Source: Stenotrophomonas maltophilia
Lineage (GTDB): Bacteria > Pseudomonadota > Gammaproteobacteria > Xanthomonadales > Xanthomonadaceae
NCBI GenBank assembly: GCA_002363385.1
Contig: DEVL01000001.1
Span: 310,001-374,000, forward strand
Reading direction: 5' to 3'
Length of the DNA stretch: 64,000 nt
Of this stretch, positions 25,190 to 34,251 are shown one piece after another (the first letter of the stretch is position 1; the number at the start of each line of letters is the position of its first letter). Position numbers and translations under genes: made by a program. The notes beneath the pieces are model-generated. The model saw only the letters and a program-made list of their open reading frames with translations, searched no databases and was not told the origin of the DNA.

Positions 25190-26383
25190 TTACTTCAGGT
25201 TGATGATTTTCTTGGCATCCGCCTGGTTCTTCACACCCTTCGCCAGCGCCTGCTGGGCGGCCTGCTTGGCCTCCGGAATGCGACCTTCCGAATGCAGCAC
25301 GCGTGCCAGATTCAGGTAGGTCTCGCCGTCCTTGGAAAGCGGGGCAGCCTTCTGCCACGCTTCGATCGCCTTGTCCGCCTGCTGCGGCTCAGAGTAGTAA
25401 TACGCCTGAGCCAGCGCCAGGTACACCTGATAGTCAGGCTTCAGGATGTTTTTCTGCAAGCCATCATTGATAACGGCAATGACGTCTTTTTCTTTGTTCT
25501 CGCTGTTGGCGTAGATCGAGTAGAGCTGCTTGTACTCGCGCTCGTCGGTCAGCTGGCCGGCGCTGTACAGCTTGCCCATGATGGCGCCCGCCTGGTCCAT
25601 CTGGTCTGCCTGCATGTACATGCTGGCCAGGTTCAGCTGAGCCTTCTTGTCATTCGGGTTCTTGGCAGCGAGCGCCTCGGCCTGCTTGACCGCTTCACCG
25701 GTCTGGCCCGCTTCGGCCATGGCGGCCATCAGCAGCTGGTTCCAGTTGTCCTTCGGCTCCGGCGAGCCGGCGATGGCCTGCTGCAGCACCGGGATCGCCT
25801 CGGCGTAACGCTCGGCCTGGTACAGCGCCTGTCCCTTGGCGATCAGCTCTTCGGGCTTGTTCGACTTGGTCTCGGCGAAATACTTGTCCAGCGTGGCCAG
25901 GCCCTCGTTGATCTGGTCGTCCTGCAGCTGCAGCTGGCCGAGCATCAACATCGACTGGTAGTGGCCGTTGTTGTCCAGGCCCCCCATCTGCAGCACCTGC
26001 TCGAGGTACTTCTTGGCGGCGGCGGTGTCGTCGAGCTGGTAGGCGGCCTGCGAGGCCAGCTGCGCAGCGAGCGACTTGTCGTAGTTGTTCGCGGCCGGGT
26101 TGGCCAGGATCTCTTCGGCCTGCGCGCGGGTTTCCGGGAACTTCTGATCGTTGTAGCTGTCAATCAGCTTCTGCAGCTTCGGGCCGACCTTGGCCGAAGA
26201 CTTCTGCTCCGGCTCCTGACGGGTCGCGTTCGGGTAGAGCACTTCGGCCTTCGCCTGCTTGCCGCCGCGGTTGCCACGCTCCGAGGAACGGGACTGGGCG
26301 AACGCATCGGTGACCATGGCGCCACCGATAGCGGTCGCGATGAGGACGGAAAGGACGGCTTGCTTGTGGTTGCTGAAAATCAT
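25190..26383 (-). CDS. Secreted tetratricopeptide-repeat protein
   Basis: The 397-residue protein has a signal peptide (MIFSNHKQAVLSVLIATAI, cleavage near DAFAQ) and at least seven helical TPR-like repeats (for example AAQLASQAAYQLDDTAAAKK, YAEAIPVLQQAIAGSPEPKD, KAIEAWQKAAPLSKDGETY). The start follows AGGTGAAAG. It lies upstream of tonB in the same orientation. The gene is a fixed neighbour of tonB-exb in xanthomonads as far as I know, so a role in periplasmic assembly of the TonB system is conceivable, but function is unknown. Confidence 0.82.
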   Translation of the reverse strand: MIFSNHKQAVLSVLIATAIGGAMVTDAFAQSRSSERGNRGGKQAKAEVLYPNATRQEPEQKSSAKVGPKLQKLIDSYNDQKFPETRAQAEEILANPAANNYDKSLAAQLASQAAYQLDDTAAAKKYLEQVLQMGGLDNNGHYQSMLMLGQLQLQDDQINEGLATLDKYFAETKSNKPEELIAKGQALYQAERYAEAIPVLQQAIAGSPEPKDNWNQLLMAAMAEAGQTGEAVKQAEALAAKNPNDKKAQLNLASMYMQADQMDQAGAIMGKLYSAGQLTDEREYKQLYSIYANSENKEKDVIAVINDGLQKNILKPDYQVYLALAQAYYYSEPQQADKAIEAWQKAAPLSKDGETYLNLARVLHSEGRIPEAKQAAQQALAKGVKNQADAKKIINLK

Positions 26384-26525
26384 CTTTCACCTCGATCGAA
26401 CCGCCGCGGCGGCATCAAAACGGACTGTCAGAAAAATCTGAGCCGCCAAACGTATCAGAAACTGATGACGTGAGAAATCGTTTCCGATGCTGCAATACAG
26501 CATCTTCTGGTCGTATCCGGGTGCG

Positions 26526-27332
26526 TCAACCGCACTTCGGACGCCGTCCGGCGGCCTGGGCTTGTTGGTATACACCACTGAGCGAGGGTGCGTCTCGCTG
26601 AAGTTCACGGATGCGGTTGGCGGGATCGGGGTGCGTGGACAGCCACTGAGGCGAGCGTCCGCCGCTGGCGGCCATCATGTTCTGCCACAGATCCACCGCC
26701 TGGGCCGGGTTGAAGCCCGCTTCGGCCATCAAGCGCTGACCGACGATATCGGCCTCGCTTTCCTGGGTGCGTGATCCCGGCAGCAGGAAGGCGGCCTGGG
26801 CGCCGGCGCCACCGAGCTGGCTGACGGTACTGGCCGCGCCCTCACCGTAGGCGGCACCCGCCAACGCGCCCAGGACCGACAAGCCGGTCTGCGCGCCCAT
26901 CTGGCGGGTGATGCGTTCTTCGTGGTGCCGCGAGATGACGTGGCCGATTTCATGGCCGATCACGGCAGCCAGCTGATCCTGGTTTTTAGCGACGGTGAAG
27001 ATGCCGGTATTGACCCCCACCTTGCCGCCGGGCAGGGCGAACGCGTTGGGTTCTTTGTCCACCATCAGCGCCGTCTCCCACCGTACGCCACGGTACTGGG
27101 CGGGGAGCTGTGCAACGAGCGCATTGACCACGCACTGCACGTACGCGTTCTGCTTTGGATCGGTACTGAGCGTGCCTTTGGATTTGGTTTCGGTGAATGC
27201 CTGCGCGCCGAGTTGATCCAGCTCGGCCTGCGAGACACCGCCAACCATCTGGCGACGGCCGGTGGGCGAAGTGGTGGTGGCGCACGCGCTCACCAGCATG
27301 GCAATGGCAATTCCCAACAGCACCGGTTTCAT
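26526..27332 (-). CDS. M48-family metalloprotease lipoprotein (LoiP/YcaL/BepA-like)
   Basis: This probable outer-membrane quality-control protease has 268 residues from ATG 27332, which follows GGGGGA. A lipoprotein signal ends in the lipobox LVSAC (Cys about 17). The zinc site is HEIGHVISRHHEE (HExxH), with the third ligand in ESEADIVGQRLM, and FALPGGKVGVNTG is the conserved block upstream. The protein lacks the TPR tail of BepA, so it is closer to LoiP/YcaL. Confidence 0.88.
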   Translation of the reverse strand: MKPVLLGIAIAMLVSACATTTSPTGRRQMVGGVSQAELDQLGAQAFTETKSKGTLSTDPKQNAYVQCVVNALVAQLPAQYRGVRWETALMVDKEPNAFALPGGKVGVNTGIFTVAKNQDQLAAVIGHEIGHVISRHHEERITRQMGAQTGLSVLGALAGAAYGEGAASTVSQLGGAGAQAAFLLPGSRTQESEADIVGQRLMAEAGFNPAQAVDLWQNMMAASGGRSPQWLSTHPDPANRIRELQRDAPSLSGVYQQAQAAGRRPKCG

Positions 27333-27404
27333 GTGCATTCCCCCGTGTTCATGTAGGCAGTGTGGAACGCGGCAACGTAAATTTTCGTCAAGCCGCGTGA
27401 TGGA

Positions 27405-28256
27405 TCAATGCAGACCAAGGAACATCAGCGCGGCCAGGGCAATGCCATTGTTCAGGGCATGCGCGGCGATCGGTGCCCACAAGGTGCCGGTGCGTTGATA
27501 GAGCCAGGCAAACGCAGCGCCCATGCCGCCGTAAACCAGCCAGAGTTGGGCGATTTCCAATGGCCCGTTGTCGCTGGTGCCGGGAATTTCATGCACCAGC
27601 GCAAAGGCCAAGCTGCTCAGCACGATGCCCAGCACGGGGCGGCCAGCCTGCCAGAGGCGGCCAAACAGCACGCGGCGGAACAACAGCTCTTCGTACGCGG
27701 GGGCGAGCACCACGGCAAACAGCGCGAGGAACCACGGGAAGCGCGTCATCGCCTGTTCCATCAGCGCCAGATTCGTCGGCACCGGTTCGATGCCCGCCTG
27801 TTTGGCCAGCCACGCGATCAGGTTGCTGCCGATGATCACCGCGGTGGCGACCAGGAGCGTCCAGCCCCAGGTCGAGGGGCGGCCTGCGGCTTGGAACGAC
27901 AACGCACGTTCGGCGGGCGTGGCCCGGCGGCGGAAGAAGTACAGCACCAGTGCAGCACCGCCGGTCGCGGTCAGCGCCATCAGGATCTGGGCGAGGGCAC
28001 CGGGTTGCCCCAGTTGCTGGGTGAGACCGGCTACGGCGGAGGCATCGGCGCCGTCGCGAGCCGCCTGGTACCCGATGATCGCGCCGCGGTACAGCCCCCA
28101 GATCAGGCCACCGATCAGGCTCAGGGACAACAGGACTGCGATGCCAATGCCCAGATCGATGAAGAATCCCGCGAGCGGGGAGCCCGGCTTACGCGGTGAC
28201 AACGGGGCGGCGGGAGGCAGCGGAGGCGGCATGGACGCCGGAGGGGTAGCGGACAT
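27405..28256 (-). CDS. CPBP-family intramembrane metalloprotease (CAAX/Rce1-like)
   Basis: The 283-residue polytopic membrane protein has a Pro-rich cytoplasmic N-terminus (PPLPPAAPLSPRKPGSP) and about eight helices. Family motifs are PAYEELLFRRVLFGRLW (EExxxR), FALVHE and IAAHALNN. The start is taken at ATG 28256; the frame continues up to 28304 without a better start. The substrate is unknown. It lies 73 bp beyond gyrB. Confidence 0.88.
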   Translation of the reverse strand: MSATPPASMPPPLPPAAPLSPRKPGSPLAGFFIDLGIGIAVLLSLSLIGGLIWGLYRGAIIGYQAARDGADASAVAGLTQQLGQPGALAQILMALTATGGAALVLYFFRRRATPAERALSFQAAGRPSTWGWTLLVATAVIIGSNLIAWLAKQAGIEPVPTNLALMEQAMTRFPWFLALFAVVLAPAYEELLFRRVLFGRLWQAGRPVLGIVLSSLAFALVHEIPGTSDNGPLEIAQLWLVYGGMGAAFAWLYQRTGTLWAPIAAHALNNGIALAALMFLGLH

Positions 28257-28329
28257 CGGATTCCTGGCATCGGGGAGCGATGGCCGGCCGGATGCAGGTC
28301 GCATCCGGGCCGGCCCTGTCCCGATTGTG

Positions 28330-30789
28330 TCAGATATCCAGGTTGGCGACCTTCAGCGCATTGTCTTCGATGAAGTCGCGGCGCGGTTCAACCACATCGC
28401 CCATCAGCGTACTGAAGATCTGATCGGCCGCCACGGCATCTTCGATCCGCACCTGGAGCAGGCGACGGGTGTCGGGATTGACCGTGGTGTCCCACAGCTG
28501 CTCCGGATTCATTTCACCCAGACCCTTGAATCGCTGGATCTGGCGACCCTTCTTGGCCTCATCCAGCAACCAGTTGCGCGCTTCGGCAAAGCTGCCGATC
28601 TCGGCCGACTTGGCACCACGGCTGATCTTCGCCCCGGCGCGAACCAGGCCGTGCAGCAGCAGCGAGGACTGGTGCAGCGCACGCAGTTCACCGGTTTCAA
28701 ACGCGCCCAGCGGGAGCACCTGGATCAGCTGCTCGCCCATGTGGCGACGGGTGACCAGCACGGCGGCCGGTCGCTCCTCGGTGGGTTCCTGCAGTTCCAG
28801 CGAATAGCGCGGCGAGCCGAGGCTGCCTTGGTTGAGGCGCGTTGCCAGCGCGGCCAGACCTTCGTCGGCGCCGGCCTTGCGCAGGTGCTCCAGATCCATC
28901 GGTGTGAAATCGATCAGCGCTTCGAGCACCTGGCGATCGTAGCGATGGCTGTTGCGCGCGATGGTTTCCTGCGCCGACGCGTAGGAGAGCAGCAGCTTCT
29001 CCAATGCCACGCCTTCGATGCCCGGCTCGCTCTCGGCCGGAATCAGCGAGGCATTTTCCACCGCGCTGCTGGCCAGGTACGCATCCAGCGCCGGGTCGTC
29101 CTTCAGGTACAGCTCCTGCTTGCCCTGCTTGATCTTGTACAGCGGCGGCAGGCCGATGTAGATGTGACCGCGCTCGATCAACTCCGGCATCTGACGGTAG
29201 AAGAACGTCAACAGCAGCGTACGGATGTGCGCGCCGTCGACGTCGGCATCGGTCATGATGATGATGCGGTGGTAGCGCAGCTTGTCCGGGTTGTACTCGT
29301 CCCGGCCAATGCCGGTACCCAGCGCGGTGATCAGCGTACCGACCTGATCCGAGGCGAGCATGCGGTCGAAGCGGGCACGTTCCACGTTGAGGATCTTGCC
29401 GCGCAGCGGCAGCACCGCCTGGTTCTTGCGGTTACGGCCCTGCTTGGCCGAGCCACCCGCCGAGTCACCCTCGACGATGAACAGCTCGGACAGTGCCGGA
29501 TCCTTTTCCTGGCAGTCCGCCAGCTTGCCCGGCAGGCCGGCGATATCCAGCGCGCCCTTGCGGCGGGTCAGATCGCGCGCCTTGCGGGCCGCTTCACGTG
29601 CACGCGCCGCGTCCACGATCTTGCCGGCGATCGCCTTGGCTTCGTTCGGGTTTTCCTGCAGGAACTCTTCCAGGCGCTGGCCGAAGGCACTTTCCACGGC
29701 CGGGCGCACATCCGAACTGACCAGCTTTTCCTTGGTCTGGCTGGAGAAGCTCGGGTCGGGCACCTTCACCGACAGCACCGCGATCATGCCTTCGCGCATG
29801 TCATCGCCGGTCAGGTTGATCTTGGCCTGCTTGGCGATGCCGTTCTGCTCGATGTAGTTGTTGAGCACACGGGTCAGCGCGCCGCGGAAGCCGGCCAGGT
29901 GGGTACCGCCATCCTTCTGCGGGATGTTGTTGGTGAAGCAGTACATCGTTTCCTGGTAGGAATCGGTCCACTGCAGCGCCACGTCCACCACGATGCCGTT
30001 GGACTCACCGGTCACCGAGATCACGTTCGGGTGCAGCGGGGTCTTCAGCTGTGCCAGATGCTCCACGAAACTGCGGATGCCGCCTTCGTAATGGAAATCA
30101 TCGCGACGGCCATCGCCGCGCTCGTCGACCAGCACGATCTTGACGCCGGAGTTCAGGAAAGACAGTTCGCGCAGGCGGCGGGCCAGGATGTCGTAGTGGA
30201 ACTCCACGTTGTCGTGGAACGCCTTCACCGACGGCCAGAAGCGCAGGGTGGTACCGCGCTTGGTGCTGGCTTCGACCTGCTTCAGCGAATTGACCGCAGC
30301 ACCGTCAGCGAATTCCTGCTGGTAGTGGAAGCCGCCCTGGTAGATGTCGAGCAGCAACTTCTGCGAGAGCGCGTTGACCACGCTGACGCCCACGCCGTGC
30401 AGACCGCCGGAGACCTTGTAGCTGTTGTCGTCGAACTTGCCGCCGGCATGCAGGACCGTCATCACCACCTCGGCCGCGGACACTTCGCGGTCGAGCTTCT
30501 TGCTCATCTGCTCGTGCTTGCCGGTCGGGATGCCGCGCCCGTTGTCCGACACCGACACGGAGCCATCGGCGTGGATCATCACCGACACGTGGTCGGCGTG
30601 GCCAGCCAAGGCTTCGTCGATGGAATTGTCGACGACCTCGAACACCATATGGTGCAGACCGGTGCCGTCATGGACGTCGCCGATGTACATACCAGGACGC
30701 TTGCGGACAGCCTCGAGGCCTTCCAGGGCGGTGATGCTGTTGGCGTCGTAGTTGCCGCTGTTTGCGGGGATGTTCTGTTCTTCAGTCAT
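28330..30789 (-). CDS. gyrB: DNA gyrase subunit B
   Basis: ATPase subunit of type II topoisomerase, introducing negative supercoils with GyrA. The 819 residues from ATG 30789 contain LEAVRKRPGMYIGD, VDNSIDEA, DNGRGIP, GGLHGVGVSVVNALS (ATP pocket), the TOPRIM motifs IVEGDSAGGSAKQGRNR and MTDADVDGAHIRTLLLTFF, and the C-terminal QRFKGLGEMNPEQLW (Mg/quinolone region). It is fourth in dnaA-dnaN-recF-gyrB. Confidence 0.98.
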   Translation of the reverse strand: MTEEQNIPANSGNYDANSITALEGLEAVRKRPGMYIGDVHDGTGLHHMVFEVVDNSIDEALAGHADHVSVMIHADGSVSVSDNGRGIPTGKHEQMSKKLDREVSAAEVVMTVLHAGGKFDDNSYKVSGGLHGVGVSVVNALSQKLLLDIYQGGFHYQQEFADGAAVNSLKQVEASTKRGTTLRFWPSVKAFHDNVEFHYDILARRLRELSFLNSGVKIVLVDERGDGRRDDFHYEGGIRSFVEHLAQLKTPLHPNVISVTGESNGIVVDVALQWTDSYQETMYCFTNNIPQKDGGTHLAGFRGALTRVLNNYIEQNGIAKQAKINLTGDDMREGMIAVLSVKVPDPSFSSQTKEKLVSSDVRPAVESAFGQRLEEFLQENPNEAKAIAGKIVDAARAREAARKARDLTRRKGALDIAGLPGKLADCQEKDPALSELFIVEGDSAGGSAKQGRNRKNQAVLPLRGKILNVERARFDRMLASDQVGTLITALGTGIGRDEYNPDKLRYHRIIIMTDADVDGAHIRTLLLTFFYRQMPELIERGHIYIGLPPLYKIKQGKQELYLKDDPALDAYLASSAVENASLIPAESEPGIEGVALEKLLLSYASAQETIARNSHRYDRQVLEALIDFTPMDLEHLRKAGADEGLAALATRLNQGSLGSPRYSLELQEPTEERPAAVLVTRRHMGEQLIQVLPLGAFETGELRALHQSSLLLHGLVRAGAKISRGAKSAEIGSFAEARNWLLDEAKKGRQIQRFKGLGEMNPEQLWDTTVNPDTRRLLQVRIEDAVAADQIFSTLMGDVVEPRRDFIEDNALKVANLDI

Positions 30790-30902
30790 TGCGCTTGCCG
30801 TAGGCTCCGCAGGTCGGGCCGCCGCCATGAGGCGGGACGCCGAGTAATAAGGGGTTGCAACAGCAATTATACCAGCCGGGCGCCGTGGCCCCTGGGGGAC
30901 CA

Positions 30903-32000
30903 CTATGGCACAGGCTGGACCTGTCCATGTTCCACGTGGAACCGAGTGATATCTGTTGCATCGACCAGCGCCGCCGGCACCTCGGTGGCAGTGATGAAGA
31001 TCTGCGCAGGGCCGGCCTTCAGCCGTTCCAGCACCCGCGCCTGGTGATGACGATCCAGTTCCGAGGAGAGATCATCCAGCGCGATCACCGGCCACTCTCC
31101 ACGCTGTTGGGCATAGTCTTCTGCCTGTGCCAGCAGGCAGGTGAGGGCGGTCAGCTTGGCTTGGCCGCGTGAAAGGGCATCTCGGCCGGGAATGGTCTCG
31201 AACCCGACGCTCCAGTCAGCCCGGTGCGGGCCGACTGAGGTGTAGCCAGCCATGCGGTCACGCTCCCGGGCCAGGAGCAGGGCGTCCGACAGCGATACCT
31301 CCTGCTTACGCCAGCCAGGGCTGAGGCTGAGTGACTGGATCCCCAGATTCGGGGCCAGCAAGGCAGCAAGTTCCACGGTTCGCTCCTGCAACCGCTCCAG
31401 GTAGTGCTGGCGACGGGTGGTCAGCGGTTCGCCGGCCTCTGCAAGCTCGCGATCCCATGCATCCAGCGCGTGCGGATGCCCGCCTTGTTTGAGCAGGGCA
31501 TTGCGCTGCTTCAGGGCCCGCGAATACCGCCGCCAGAGTCCCATGAAGTCTGGTTCCACGTGGAACAAACCCCAATCCATGAATCGTCGACGGGGTTCGC
31601 CGCCGCCACTGACCAGCGCATGGCTACCAGGTTCGAAGGTCACCACCGCCAGCGCCGCGCAGAGGGTTCCCAGCTGAGCGACATCCTCGCCGTCCAGTCG
31701 GCCTTTCCATTCCTGGCCGCTGTGACGAAGCCCGGCCTTGCGGCGGGTTGGGGTCTCGGCGCCTTCGCGCTGCTCATCCCATTCCACGAACACATCCAGC
31801 GCATCCCGACCCTGACGCACCAGACCATCCCGGACACGGCCGCGGAAACTGCGCCCGTATGCCATCACGTGCAGCGCCTCCAGGACACTGGTCTTGCCGG
31901 CGCCATTGTCACCGGTGATCAGATTGATGCCCGGTTGCGGTGCCAGTTCGACGGTATCGAAGCGGCGGACCTGGTGCAGGGACAGACGGCGGATGTGCAT
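30903..32000 (-). CDS. recF: DNA replication/repair protein RecF
   Basis: This SMC-like ATPase loads RecA at gaps with RecO/RecR. I start at ATG 32000 (MHIRRLSLHQVRRFDT); an upstream TTG at 32012 is in frame but unlike the family. The 365 residues have Walker A GDNGAGKTSVLEAL (about 31), GQAKLTALTCLLAQ and Walker B ALDDLSSELD. Two parS sequences lie inside the gene, each encoding FHVE, one near residue 147 and one at the C-terminus. Confidence 0.96.
   Translation of the reverse strand: MHIRRLSLHQVRRFDTVELAPQPGINLITGDNGAGKTSVLEALHVMAYGRSFRGRVRDGLVRQGRDALDVFVEWDEQREGAETPTRRKAGLRHSGQEWKGRLDGEDVAQLGTLCAALAVVTFEPGSHALVSGGGEPRRRFMDWGLFHVEPDFMGLWRRYSRALKQRNALLKQGGHPHALDAWDRELAEAGEPLTTRRQHYLERLQERTVELAALLAPNLGIQSLSLSPGWRKQEVSLSDALLLARERDRMAGYTSVGPHRADWSVGFETIPGRDALSRGQAKLTALTCLLAQAEDYAQQRGEWPVIALDDLSSELDRHHQARVLERLKAGPAQIFITATEVPAALVDATDITRFHVEHGQVQPVP
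30928..30943. other. parS site 1 (TGTTCCACGTGGAACC)
   Basis: Exact match to the 16-bp ParB-binding site known from Pseudomonas and relatives. It overlaps the last codons of recF. Confidence 0.88.
31552..31567. other. parS site 2 (GGTTCCACGTGGAACA)
   Basis: Perfect parS in the opposite orientation, inside recF coding sequence (codes FHVEP). Confidence 0.88.
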
Positions 32001-32068
32001 GCGGACGATCAACGCCGCACAGAGCGGCAGCTGGGTAGGGGGAATCGATCAGCTTACTGCATTGCCCG

Positions 32069-32084
32069 GGTTCCACGTGGCCGG
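32069..32084. other. Degenerate parS-like site
   Basis: GGTTCCACGTGGCCGG keeps the left arm and CACGTG core but loses the last four bases of the right arm. It is possibly a decayed or weak ParB site just upstream of recF. Confidence 0.45.
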
Positions 32085-32524
32085 ATGCGTCGCGCGTCGC
32101 GGGTGGGTACCTGGGCCGTCGCCGAGGTCGGAAGGAGCCGATCGGCCTGTCCCGGTGTTCCGCGCGGTGGCGGCTCGGTCTGCGACGCGTCCATTTCGGG
32201 TGGCGCCAACGGTCATTGGGTCAGACAAGTGCGATGTTGGCCTCCGACGTCAGCGCCGCGGCCAGGACCGCCACGTGAAACGTGCGTTTACTGCCGCATG
32301 GCCCGCCGAAGCGGCCTGAATTTCTTCAAATCTGCGACCTGCGCAGCACTGCGGTGCTGCAGATTTCAACGAATTCGCACCGTTTTCTGCCCGCCTTGCG
32401 ACTCAGGACGCAGCCAGTGCCCTGTTTTTTTTTAAATCTGGACGTGAGGTTCAATCGTCCCAGAGTAGAACCCGAGCAACGCGCGCAGACCCAAACGAGA
32501 CTGTCCACACCCGCTCTGTATGGC

Positions 32525-32533
32525 TTATGCACA
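32525..32533 (+). promoter_or_regulatory. DnaA box TTATGCACA
   Basis: Perfect match to TTATNCACA in the recF-dnaN gap, 15 bp from a second perfect box in the opposite orientation. Confidence 0.75.
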
Positions 32534-32547
32534 GCCTATGGGCAATC

Positions 32548-32556
32548 TGTGGATAA
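32548..32556 (-). promoter_or_regulatory. DnaA box TTATCCACA (reverse)
   Basis: Perfect consensus box, followed by an A-run and a one-mismatch box at 32584-32592. Confidence 0.78.
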
Positions 32557-33051
32557 AAAAGGCCTCTTGAACTACCTCGAAAGATATCCACAGGATCACC
32601 CCCAGGCTCAGACCCTGTTTTACCGGGGGTTTCGAGCCTACATTCCTTTTTAAAAACAACCACTTAACCTACTTTTCAACCAAATCTGGCCCTACCACCA
32701 CCACCACGCTTTAGATTTATATACAGTTTTTAAAAGCATAGAGCTGTGATCCAGCGGTCAAAACGCCAGGTACCGCAGTGCTCGGGAGCGGACGAGCAAT
32801 TCGCGCCATTCGCTCGGTTGACGCATGCACAATCGACAGGCGCGGCAGCCGTTCATCGCCAGTCTGCCGATGATCCCGCCGGGTGCCGCACCGACCGAAG
32901 GACCAGGGGCGCAAAACGGGGTTGTCACCTCGTGGGCTCGCTTCCCAACCGCCGACTGGCTGCTTGGCATCGGTCTCACGAGAGTTGGGCTGGGTCGGGA
33001 AAGGATCAGACCAACAGTCCGGCTACAGCCAAAGCTCTACCGCAAAACAAA

Positions 33052-33067
33052 TGCTCCACGTGGAACA
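33052..33067. other. parS site 3 (TGCTCCACGTGGAACA)
   Basis: One mismatch in the left arm relative to TGTTCCACGTGGAACA. It lies downstream of the dnaN stop, 70 bp from parS site 4. Confidence 0.8.
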
Positions 33068-33121
33068 TCGCTCTCCCGCCCAAAAAGAAACCCGGCAATG
33101 CCGGGCTTCTCAGAACCACTC

Positions 33122-33137
33122 GGTTCCACGTGGAACC
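33122..33137. other. parS site 4 (GGTTCCACGTGGAACC)
   Basis: A perfect 16-bp palindrome matching the parS core and arms, 13 bp past the dnaN stop. Confidence 0.88.
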
Positions 33138-33150
33138 TGCGCGTCTCAGG

Positions 33151-34251
33151 TCACAGACGCAGCGGCATTACCACGTGACGCGACTTCTCGCTGCTGGCCT
33201 CACGGACCAGGGCTGAGGAGTTCGAATCGCGCAGCTGGATCACGACGTGCTCGTCGCGCAGTGCGGACAACGCGTCCAGCAGGTAGTTCACGTTGAAGCC
33301 AATCGCCAGATCGCTGACCGTGGTATCGGCCTCGATCTCTTCCTGGGCTTCTTCCTGCTCCGGGTTGTGGGCGCTGATCTTCAGGTTGCCCGGCGAGACT
33401 TCCACGCGGATGCCGCGGTACTTCTCGTTGGACAGGATCGCAGCGCGCTGCAGCGAGGCACGCAGGGCTTCGCGATCCACCTTCACTTCGCGGTCGGCAC
33501 CGATCGGAATCACAGCCTCGTAATCCGGGAACCGCCCGTCGATCAGCTTGGAGGTGAAGGTCACATCGTCGCGCTTGACGCGAACGTGGCTGCGACCGAC
33601 TTCCAGCTCGATCTCGCGATCGCCGCTTTCCAGCAGACGCTGCAGCTCGGTCACACCCTTGCGCGGCACGATGATCTGACGCTTGGCGCCGCTCGCTTTT
33701 TCAAGCTCGGTTTCGCACAGCGCCAGGCGGTGACCGTCGGTCGCCACGGTACGGAGGGCATCGCCACGCAGGTCGAACAGCAGGCCGTTGAGGTAGTAGC
33801 GCACGTCCTGCTGGGCCATCGCGAACGCGGTGCGTTCGATCAGTTCCTTCAGGGTCGCTTCGCCGATCGCCACGCGCTCGGTGGCTTCGACTTCGTCGAC
33901 AGACGGGAAGTCGTTGGCCGGCAACGTTGCCAGGGTGAAGCGGCTGCGCCCGGCCTGTACGGTGATCTTGTCACCGGTCTGCGAGACGGTGATCCGGCTG
34001 CCATCGGGCAGGGCGCGGATGATCTCGAACAGCTTGCGGGCGGGGATGGTGGTCTCGCCGTCCTGGGCATCTTCCACCGCGATCCGCGACACCATTTCCA
34101 CTTCCAGGTCCGTACCGGTCAGCGAGAGCTGCCCGTTCTGGACCTGAACCAGGAAATTAGCCAGAACCGGCAGGGTCTGGCGGCGTTCGACCACGTTGAC
34201 GACTTGTGCCAACGGCTTGAGAAAGGCTTCGCGCTGCAGTGTGAAACGCAT
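33151..34251 (-). CDS. dnaN: DNA polymerase III sliding clamp, beta subunit
   Basis: This ring-shaped processivity clamp has 366 residues, the family length, from MRFTLQREAFLKPLAQVV to the conserved end HVVMPLRL (the C-terminal M-P-x-R-L that lines the partner-binding pocket). TLPVLANFL, FALATLP-like FTLATLPANDFP and TDGHRLAL are typical. It is second in the dnaA operon order; a 276-bp gap with DnaA boxes separates it from dnaA. Confidence 0.98.
   Translation of the reverse strand: MRFTLQREAFLKPLAQVVNVVERRQTLPVLANFLVQVQNGQLSLTGTDLEVEMVSRIAVEDAQDGETTIPARKLFEIIRALPDGSRITVSQTGDKITVQAGRSRFTLATLPANDFPSVDEVEATERVAIGEATLKELIERTAFAMAQQDVRYYLNGLLFDLRGDALRTVATDGHRLALCETELEKASGAKRQIIVPRKGVTELQRLLESGDREIELEVGRSHVRVKRDDVTFTSKLIDGRFPDYEAVIPIGADREVKVDREALRASLQRAAILSNEKYRGIRVEVSPGNLKISAHNPEQEEAQEEIEADTTVSDLAIGFNVNYLLDALSALRDEHVVIQLRDSNSSALVREASSEKSRHVVMPLRL

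Larger units (their letters stand above)
32001..33150. other. oriC: Candidate replication origin region between dnaN and recF
   Basis: This 1,150-bp gene-free stretch sits between replication genes. DnaA-box matches cluster at 32501-32509 (CTGTCCACA, weak), 32525-32533 (TTATGCACA, perfect TTATNCACA), 32548-32556 (TGTGGATAA, perfect reverse) and 32584-32592 (ATATCCACA, one mismatch). AT-rich DNA lies on both sides (32424-32437 with nine T then AAA; 32646-32680; 32712-32738). The octamer AAATCTGG occurs at 32434 and 32682, with AAATCTGC at 32328 and GCAGATTT at 32359. parS sites flank it. The shorter dnaA-dnaN gap is the rival candidate. No frame here looks coding. Confidence 0.6.

Noticed and set aside
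27568..31047. A 1,159-codon open frame on the plus strand opposite gyrB and the CPBP gene
   Set aside because: It is the antisense frame of well-identified genes; long antisense frames are common in high-GC coding DNA, and its composition has no recognisable domains.
33168..33183. CACGTG core near the dnaN 3' end, and another at 11678-11683 and 47070
   Set aside because: Only the six-base core is shared; the arms do not match parS, and such hexamers are frequent.
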